Program-made: the position numbers and the translations under genes
DNA from: Pseudomonadota bacterium
GTDB taxonomy: Bacteria; Desulfobacterota; Desulfobulbia; Desulfobulbales; Desulfocapsaceae
DNA length: 39,833 nt
Assembly: GCA_023412495.1 (NCBI GenBank)
Contig: JAEYNP010000090.1
Coordinates: forward strand, 1 to 39,833
Direction of reading: 5' to 3'
Part shown: positions 34,217-39,833 of the stretch, one piece after another
Position numbering within the stretch: the stretch's first letter is position 1
Layout: each line of letters starts with the position of its first letter
The notes under the pieces: generated by a model
What the model saw: only the letters and a program-made list of their open reading frames with translations
Told to the model about the DNA's origin: nothing
The model's database searches: none

Positions 34217-35383
34217 GTGACTCGGAATGAGCTTTTTAAGCTAGCTGGAAACGTAAGTGACCCGTTGGTAACAGCTGAAATACAATGCTCAAACGATTTT
34301 TATGGCCATGCCTATACGCTAAAAAAGCATTGCCTCGTCGAAAATAATTATCAGATTAAAGCAGTTATTGAACACGGAGCAAGAATCAGTCAGGACATGT
34401 GGGACCATGAAGTCCAAGCTCCCTTGCCAGGATATCTGGTTATGGGAGTTGAGAGAGCAAGACAGGTTTCTAGTATAACTGATAAGCTCGTGACTACTAT
34501 TGGCCCATATATTCATTATGCGCCATCATCACTTGAATCAGAAGCGTTCAAAAATGAGAAGAAAAGATTAGGAAAAACTTTACTTGTTTTTCCAGCGCAT
34601 TCTACACACTGGATTAATGTTGAATTTGATATAAAGTTTTTTTTGGATATTATAAAAAGATACGCAAAAGACTATAATTCTGTGGTCGTTTGCTTGTACT
34701 GGAAAGATATTTTGCTAAATTATGATGAAATATACAGGGCAGAAGGTTTTGATTGTTTTACAGCTGGGCATATGTATGACAATGAGTTCTTATCACGCCT
34801 TCGTTTTATAATTGAACTGTCAGATACAACTATTTCAAATTCTTTTGGAACGCATGTTGGATATTGCGTATACCTGAATAAATCACATTGCCTAGTCGAG
34901 CAAGAGAAACAACATGTTATATCAAGAGCAGATATACCTGGACCTGCAGCTGAGCATCTTAGCAAAGAATACTATTTAGAATTAAAAAAACTTTTTAAGG
35001 ACTTCGGACGTCAAATATCAAGCCAACAGCATAAGGCAATGTGCCTACATTGGGGATTGCAACGAACCAAGAACATAAATGATATCAAAACTTTATTTCA
35101 TATACTTGATGATGCCTATTCGCATTGTTTTCATATGGAGAAAGGAAATATTGGGATTAAGCTTTTAAACAAATATGTGAGAGAAGGAAAGTTTGATTTA
35201 GCCTTGTATACTGTAGATATGGTTCTCGACTTACATCAAAGTAAGCAGTTTTTAAAGGAAAAAGTTGTTATTCTTAATGAACTTGGCCAAACGAAAGAAG
35301 CATTGCGAGAGCTAAAATCTTTTATCAGGAAGTTTCCGGGAGATAGGCTAGCTGCTGAATTGCTTTCTAGCCTGACATTATAA
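34217..35383 (+). CDS. AT-rich glycan-locus protein of unknown function
   Basis: This 388-aa protein starts from GTG at 34217 with GGAGAG upstream. Residues 1 to about 250 suggest a GT-B/polysaccharide-biosynthesis fold (DFYGHAYTLKKHC, then KAVIEHGARISQDMWDHEV, LLVFPAHSTHW, ISNSFGTHVGYCVYL). The last 100 residues look alpha-helical and TPR-like (FDLALYTVDMVLD, then LGQTKEALRELKSFI). No signal peptide is seen. Codon use is very AT-rich relative to both sides, and IS fragments lie just upstream, so it is almost certainly a late acquisition. A glycan-processing or transferase role is inferred from location only. Confidence 0.55.
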   Translation: MTRNELFKLAGNVSDPLVTAEIQCSNDFYGHAYTLKKHCLVENNYQIKAVIEHGARISQDMWDHEVQAPLPGYLVMGVERARQVSSITDKLVTTIGPYIHYAPSSLESEAFKNEKKRLGKTLLVFPAHSTHWINVEFDIKFFLDIIKRYAKDYNSVVVCLYWKDILLNYDEIYRAEGFDCFTAGHMYDNEFLSRLRFIIELSDTTISNSFGTHVGYCVYLNKSHCLVEQEKQHVISRADIPGPAAEHLSKEYYLELKKLFKDFGRQISSQQHKAMCLHWGLQRTKNINDIKTLFHILDDAYSHCFHMEKGNIGIKLLNKYVREGKFDLALYTVDMVLDLHQSKQFLKEKVVILNELGQTKEALRELKSFIRKFPGDRLAAELLSSLTL

Positions 35384-35498
35384 CAGAACGGGTTGTTTTG
35401 CTTAGAATTAAACAAGTCAGGCCCATCGAGACCATTAGCCTCTGCCACAGGCTGGCAATTAAACAAGCATAGTTAGAATTAAAGGAGCAAATACATCC

Positions 35499-37580
35499 GT
35501 GCGAATGCTCAACCTCGGGTGCGGTAAGCGCATCCACCCTGCATGGGTCAACGTGGACTTCCAGGTCTCTGCACCTGATGTTGTAGCTTGCGACCTGACA
35601 AAGGGAATCCCGTTCCCATCTGCATCCTTCGATGTTGTATATCATTCTCACCTGCTTGAGCATTTTTCGAGAAATCAAGCGCCCGCATTTCTGAGCGAGT
35701 GTCATCGCGTGCTCAAGCCAGGTGGGATTCTGCGAAGTATTGTACCGGACCTAGAAGTGATAACTAGACGCTATCTCGAAGAGCTTGAGAAGGCTGCTGC
35801 TTGCGAGAAAGGAGCGCTTGATCGCTTTGAGTGGATGACCATCGAGCTTCTGGACCAACTCGTCCGACATGAGCCGGGCGGGCAGATGCTCAAATATTGG
35901 AAACGGGTGCCCATTCCGGCCGAGGAGTTTGTGATTGAGCGCATGGGCACTGAAGTTCGCGGCGTTCTCGCAGGCTTGCGCCGAACACCTGCGGTGCTCG
36001 ATGACTCGGGCGGCCATCCAGGACCATCGGCCCTGGGCGCTTTCCGCCTCTCGGGTGAGGTACATCAATGGATGTATGACAGGGTTTCACTGACTAGACT
36101 CCTGCAGGATGCAGGATTTGTGGATATTGTCCGTCTGGGCGCAGGTGATTCGGCCATTTCGGGCTTCCAGGCCTATGGCTTGGACCTGGAGCCGGACGGC
36201 TCGGTGCGCAAGCCCGACTCGCTGTTCATGGAGGCTGTTAAGCCCATGCCCGAGCGCAGGAGGGCTCCACAGACACTCCGCTCGAAACCCCTCAAGGTCG
36301 CGCATTTCGCCCTCTGGGGCCATGGCGGGGCAGGTATCGCGGCTGCTCGTCTGCACGAGGGTCTGCGCGCCACAGGCGTCGACAGCCGAATGTATGTCCT
36401 TTCCAAGCAGGGAGATGATCCCAGTATCGAAGTCGTTCCCTCGCGACAGGGCGAACTTCTCCAGAAAAATGGAAAGATCGTCTCCCCCTCTCTCGCGCGA
36501 CACTCCGCGCGCTGGCATGCCATATTGGCGCGGTATCCTGACCGCTCCCAGTATCTGGAAGCCTTCACAGATATCCTTTCGGACACGCGTTTGGCATCCC
36601 TGAAGGGCTTCCAGGAAGCGGACATCATCAACCTTCACTGGGTCGGCGGCATCATCGATTTTGAGCACGAAGTAGAGGCCCTGGCAAGCAAGCCCGTGGT
36701 TTGGACCATGCATGACATGAATCCGCTGACTGGGGGCTGCCATTACAGCGGCGGGTGCGAGAGGTACGCCACGAGTTGCGGAAGCTGCCCGCTTCTGGAC
36801 TCACTGGACAAGAGCGACATTTCCGAACGTATCTGGGCCAAAAAAAAGGCCGCCTACGACCGGCTGGACCTGACCTGCGTAACTCCCAGCAAGTGGCTTG
36901 GCGACTGCGCCGGAAAAAGTTCCTTGTGGCAAGGCAGAGAAAGACATGTCATCCCCTATGGCTTGAACACCGACGTATTCAAGTGCGGCAACCAGGAAGC
37001 CCTGCGCAAGCAACTCGGGATTTCCAGTGACAGCTTCCTGGTCTTTTTCGGCGCTGAGAGCGTGGCCAACCAGCGCAAGGGTTTCATGCACTCATTCAAT
37101 GCCCTGTGCAGCCTCCGGAAACGCCTGGGTGCCGAGGGCATCGCCCTGGCCATTGTTGGCCACTGCCCGAGCGAGCTTGCCGCGGCGTTGCCATTCCAGG
37201 CATACCAGTTCGGCTATGTGAACAGCCCCGAAGACATGGCCAAGGCTTACAGCTTGGCGGATGTGTGCATCCTGCCCTCCTTGGAGGACAACCTGCCGAA
37301 CGTGGGCATTGAGTCACTGGCTTGCGGCACGCCAGTGGTTGGTTTCCGCATTGGTGGAGTTCCTGACATCGTGACGCACATGGAAACCGGCTACCTTGCC
37401 GGGGCAGGCGACGTGGACGGCCTGTGCGACGGCTTGGTCTGGGCTCTTGAGCAGAAGAGAGCCGCGAGCCCCGTGCGTCTGCAATGCAGAAAGCGGGCAC
37501 TCGAGGAGTTCAACCTGCTCAAGCAGGCAAAGGCATATATAGAGTTATACGAGAGCATTCTTGCGGAGAAGAAAAGATAG
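35499..37580 (+). CDS. Methyltransferase-GT4 glycosyltransferase fusion
   Basis: This is a 693-aa two-domain protein. Residues 1 to about 250 are a class I SAM methyltransferase (MLNLGCGKRIHPAWVNVDF, then CHRVLKPGGILRSIVPDLE). From about residue 265 comes a GT4 retaining glycosyltransferase: HFALWGHGGAGIAAARLHE, VVWTMHDMNPLTGGCHYSG with a Cys-rich loop typical of WcaC-like proteins, and the nucleotide-sugar motif EDNLPNVGIE near 596-605. The GTG start at 35499 has AAAGGAG about 11 bases upstream, and an ATG at 35505 is the alternative. GC content returns to locus level here, especially in the GT half. Confidence 0.82.
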   Translation: MRMLNLGCGKRIHPAWVNVDFQVSAPDVVACDLTKGIPFPSASFDVVYHSHLLEHFSRNQAPAFLSECHRVLKPGGILRSIVPDLEVITRRYLEELEKAAACEKGALDRFEWMTIELLDQLVRHEPGGQMLKYWKRVPIPAEEFVIERMGTEVRGVLAGLRRTPAVLDDSGGHPGPSALGAFRLSGEVHQWMYDRVSLTRLLQDAGFVDIVRLGAGDSAISGFQAYGLDLEPDGSVRKPDSLFMEAVKPMPERRRAPQTLRSKPLKVAHFALWGHGGAGIAAARLHEGLRATGVDSRMYVLSKQGDDPSIEVVPSRQGELLQKNGKIVSPSLARHSARWHAILARYPDRSQYLEAFTDILSDTRLASLKGFQEADIINLHWVGGIIDFEHEVEALASKPVVWTMHDMNPLTGGCHYSGGCERYATSCGSCPLLDSLDKSDISERIWAKKKAAYDRLDLTCVTPSKWLGDCAGKSSLWQGRERHVIPYGLNTDVFKCGNQEALRKQLGISSDSFLVFFGAESVANQRKGFMHSFNALCSLRKRLGAEGIALAIVGHCPSELAAALPFQAYQFGYVNSPEDMAKAYSLADVCILPSLEDNLPNVGIESLACGTPVVGFRIGGVPDIVTHMETGYLAGAGDVDGLCDGLVWALEQKRAASPVRLQCRKRALEEFNLLKQAKAYIELYESILAEKKR

Positions 37581-37847
37581 GGAACTTTAAGGACCGGCCT
37601 TATGTAGACCGGGTCATCACCTTGTGGTGAAATCTACGCAGGAGCGCGTACACCTTAGATTGCCTGCCAATACAGAGGACTGCGGATGAAGTCGCCAAAG
37701 GAATTCGTCCGTTCACTGACAAACGTGGGGCTGACCGGTCATACGGGGGCACCCCCCCGCCCATGCATTTATTAAACCATTATAACTTTATGATTTAATT
37801 GAAAATTTTATGCTCCACTTCTTCAATTCAAAAAGCTAGGTCTACCC
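37581..37847 (+). promoter_or_regulatory. Intergenic region before the dehydrogenase, candidate promoter
   Basis: This 267-bp gap changes from GC-rich to AT-rich over its last 80 bases. TTGAAA and TTCAAT hexamers 17 bp apart (about 37799-37827) resemble a sigma-70 promoter for the gene starting at 37848. A small hairpin, TCACC-TTGT-GGTGA, lies near 37616-37629. Neither was tested, and no coding sequence is evident. Confidence 0.3.
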
Positions 37848-39155
37848 ATGAAAGCTCAGCTCCTCAGCAAACTTCAAGACAAATCCGCTTGCATCGGCAT
37901 CGTCGGACTCGGCTATGTAGGCCTGCCCCTGGCAAAGCTATACTTGCAAAATGGCTTCTGGGTATATGGCTTTGATATCGATAAGAGGAAGATCACCGCC
38001 CTCATGGAGGGTCGCTCATACATAGAGCATGTGGATGCCAGCTTGTTCCAGGCGGCCAGCGCTCAGGGGACCTTCGTGCCCACTACAGACTACTCTCGTG
38101 TCTCTGAGGTAGACGCCCTCATCTTTTGCGTGCCCACGCCGCTCAATGAGCATCGGGAACCGGACCTCTCTTTCGTCATCAACTCGCTCCTGTCCGTGCT
38201 TCCCTACCTGAAGGCCGGTCAGGTTTTGTCGCTGGAGAGCACGACCTATCCGGGCACCACTAATGAAGAGCTGCGCCCTAGGATCGAAGAGCGCGGGTTT
38301 ACCATAGGCCAAGACTTTTTCCTCGTATTCTCGCCAGAGCGAGAAGATCCGAACAACCCCAAGTACAGCACGAATACAATCCCAAAAGTCTGTGGCGGCC
38401 AGACCAAAGCCTGCCTTGAGGTTGGTCTGGCGCTCTACCAGGGCGTTATTGAGACTGTCGTGCCCGTCAGCTCGACCCAGGCCGCTGAGATGACCAAGAT
38501 CCTGGAAAACACATTCCGGGCCGTGAATATCGCGCTGGTTAACGAACTGAAGATCGTGGCCGAGCGCATGGGCTTGGATATTTTCGAAGTCATACGCGCC
38601 GCAGCCACCAAGCCGTTCGGCTTCATGCCTTTTTATCCTGGCCCAGGGCTTGGCGGGCACTGCATCCCTATCGACCCGTTTTACCTGACCTGGAAGGCCC
38701 GCGAGTATGGCGTGGCCACCAGATTCATTGAGCTGGCAGGCGAAGTGAATACGGCCATGCCTGACTACGTGGTGGGCAAGATCATGGCTGCCCTCAACGA
38801 GCACCGAAAGGCCGTCAATGGCTCGCGCATCCTCGTGCTTGGGGCGGCCTACAAGAAGAATGTAGACGATACCCGCGAATCGCCAGGCCTGGCGCTCATC
38901 GCCAAGCTGCAGGAGTTTGGGGCCCAGGTGGATTACTCGGACCCGCATGTGCCCGTCATGCCCAAGGTGCGCAAGTACAGCTTCGACATGCGTAGCGTAC
39001 CGCTCACCCCCGAAACGCTTGCGGAATACGATCTTGTGCTTGTGGCCACGGATCACGACAGGTTTGATTGGAAGCTTATCGAGGAGAATGCACGGGTGAT
39101 CGTCGACACCAGGGGAAGATATACCCAGGCGGCAGGCAAGATATACAGGGCATAA
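37848..39155 (+). CDS. UDP-N-acetylglucosamine 6-dehydrogenase, WbpA/TviB-type
   Basis: This NAD-dependent dehydrogenase oxidises C6 of a UDP-N-acetylhexosamine to the uronic acid, giving UDP-GlcNAcA (or the GalNAc analogue), a precursor of O-antigen and capsule sugars. The Rossmann motif [13 protein letters not shown] is at residues 18-30, and the catalytic Cys272 lies in [12 protein letters not shown]. The closing domain contains [17 protein letters not shown], the family's C-terminal signature. At 435 aa it is full length, in the WbpA group rather than UDP-glucose dehydrogenase. A decayed copy of its first 90 bp is at 33752. No downstream WbpB/D/E-type enzymes appear, so further conversion is not supported here. 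Confidence 0.88.
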   Translation: MKAQLLSKLQDKSACIGIVGLGYVGLPLAKLYLQNGFWVYGFDIDKRKITALMEGRSYIEHVDASLFQAASAQGTFVPTTDYSRVSEVDALIFCVPTPLNEHREPDLSFVINSLLSVLPYLKAGQVLSLESTTYPGTTNEELRPRIEERGFTIGQDFFLVFSPEREDPNNPKYSTNTIPKVCGGQTKACLEVGLALYQGVIETVVPVSSTQAAEMTKILENTFRAVNIALVNELKIVAERMGLDIFEVIRAAATKPFGFMPFYPGPGLGGHCIPIDPFYLTWKAREYGVATRFIELAGEVNTAMPDYVVGKIMAALNEHRKAVNGSRILVLGAAYKKNVDDTRESPGLALIAKLQEFGAQVDYSDPHVPVMPKVRKYSFDMRSVPLTPETLAEYDLVLVATDHDRFDWKLIEENARVIVDTRGRYTQAAGKIYRA

Positions 39156-39659
39156 TGCCGTACGCTTTGTAAACCGAAGCCACCAGGTTGCGAGGAGCAC
39201 CTCGCCTGACGCGTATAAGCGCGACTGCTCTTCAGCCCTTCTCTGCCTTGCCTCCCTTAGGGCAAAGTGCTAGGGCAAAATGGTAGCAACTGGGGACTGC
39301 AGGGATGATGGCCAATGTGCATAAATGCAGTTCTACAGCTGAGTTAGCCCTCATTGCCCAAGAAATGGATTCCGAATCTCCCCTTCGGCACCATGAAGTA
39401 AGAGATCTTGGCTAACCAGCCGAGACCCTTTCTTTTTAATCTTCCCGACAGTTCCGGCCCCCGCCTGCCTTGCCTTCTCTTTGAACTGGTACATTGCAGT
39501 GGTACAACACCAGTTTGCCAAATCCATTCGAGGGATGGCACGAAGGCGATCGAGACCCTCGCCGCTCACCTCTTCCAACGCGGCAGCGTCTACTACTCCC
39601 GGCTTACGCTCCCCTGGCCCATGCGCATATTGACGAGCCACGACCTATCCAAAGCTTAA
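39156..39659. other. 504-bp region with no supported gene
   Basis: After the dehydrogenase stop I find no recognisable coding sequence. A short direct repeat (TAGGGCAAA twice, near 39257-39280) is present. A 96-codon minus-strand frame (39641-39351, GTG start) has a weak upstream GGATAGG and an unrecognised, basic product, and the opposite strand holds an equally long unrecognised frame ending at 39659. Neither has convincing support, so I leave both uncalled. Confidence 0.4.
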
Positions 39660-39702
39660 CGCATCCTGGAGCCGCCTTGGGTTTCGGCTTCTCCAGGATG
39701 CG
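39660..39702. terminator. Perfect 12-bp inverted repeat, probable terminator hairpin
   Basis: CGCATCCTGGAG at 39660-39671 pairs perfectly with CTCCAGGATGCG at 39691-39702 around a 19-base loop, and part of the loop (GCC/GGC) could extend the stem. It lacks a clean T-run on either side, so orientation is uncertain. Its position just past a minus-strand stop at 39747 fits a transcription terminator for a leftward gene entering from the right edge, possibly insulating the glycan locus. Confidence 0.5.
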
Positions 39703-39746
39703 GATGCGTGTGTCCAGCGCTGTTCGAGGGTCGAAATCCAGGCTGA

Positions 39747-39833
39747 TCAGTCCGGCCAGAGGCGGGCATGCAGGGCGGCAAGCTCCATGGCGGCCCGCCT
39801 GGGAGATTCCGCCGAGCAGATGGCCGATGACAC
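39747..39833 (-). CDS. C-terminal end of a minus-strand gene, partial
   Basis: On the minus strand the window edge reads 28 residues (ending RRAAMELAALHARLWPD) to a TGA at 39747, followed 45 bases later by the hairpin at 39660-39702. The helical, Ala/Leu/Arg-rich ending looks like genuine protein of a GC-rich genome. The product cannot be identified from so short a piece. Confidence 0.35.
   Translation of the reverse strand: MSSAICSAESPRRAAMELAALHARLWPD

Noticed and set aside
38016..39200. A 394-codon open frame on the minus strand
   Set aside because: It is antisense to the intact UDP-GlcNAc dehydrogenase and encodes nothing recognisable.
39351..39641. A 96-codon minus-strand gene
   Set aside because: The GTG start has only a weak ribosome-binding site, the product is unrecognised and overlapping frames on the other strand are equally long.

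Overview
The window is a large, almost entirely plus-strand glycan-biosynthesis locus from what looks like a GC-rich Gram-negative bacterium. A Desulfovibrionales-type deltaproteobacterium is my best guess from the protein flavour (low confidence, no rRNA or housekeeping marker is present). GC content is visibly mosaic. The left end is GC-rich, the pseudaminic block is intermediate, and two modules (about 15.37-18.9 kb and 34.2-35.4 kb) are strongly AT-rich, as expected of a locus assembled by horizontal transfer.

Layout. Positions 1-427 carry two small minus-strand genes of unknown function. Positions 822-5468 hold galE, manC, gmd and fcl, which make UDP-Gal and GDP-L-fucose. Positions 5500-15315 hold a complete CMP-pseudaminic acid pathway (PseB, PseC, PseF, a PseG-PseH fusion, PseI). 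It also contains a Pse-associated methylase, a second divergent NeuB-family synthase and a HisH/HisF/PseA amidotransferase trio that points to an acetamidino-modified sugar. Positions 15371-19801 hold an AT-rich GT-B-like protein, a methyltransferase-GT2 fusion and a cupin. Positions 19843-26285 hold a full-size ABC exporter, a perosamine-synthase-like aminotransferase, two methyltransferases, a GT4-type glycosyltransferase and a GT6 (ABO-family) glycosyltransferase. Positions 26353-33715 hold a GT-A protein, an FkbM methyltransferase, a GT11 fucosyltransferase, a GT2, an IS1182-like transposase wreck, a GT6-GT11 fusion protein, another GT2 and a methyltransferase. Positions 33752-34065 hold a frameshifted fragment of a nucleotide-sugar dehydrogenase and the tail of an IS3-type transposase. 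Positions 34217-39155 hold an AT-rich unknown protein, a methyltransferase-GT4 fusion and an intact WbpA/TviB-type UDP-GlcNAc dehydrogenase.

How it fits together. The genes supply GDP-Fuc, UDP-Gal, CMP-Pse (probably amidinated), possibly a GDP-4-amino-4,6-dideoxyhexose, and UDP-GlcNAcA. They also encode about ten glycosyltransferases to join these sugars, methyltransferases to decorate them and an ABC exporter to flip the product. No flagellin, Wzy polymerase, initiating phosphosugar transferase or O-antigen ligase is seen. The product could therefore be an O-antigen, a capsule or a glycoprotein glycan.

The most striking feature is the glycosyltransferase set. There are two GT6 enzymes (the family of human ABO and alpha-1,3-galactosyltransferase) and two GT11 alpha-1,2-fucosyltransferase-like enzymes, and one protein at 30457-32130 fuses a GT6 to a GT11. 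GT11 activity makes H-type Fuc(alpha1-2)Gal and GT6 caps it with alpha-1,3 GalNAc or Gal. The fusion is therefore a candidate single-polypeptide synthase of the histo-blood-group A/B determinant, in a locus that also makes the fucose donor.
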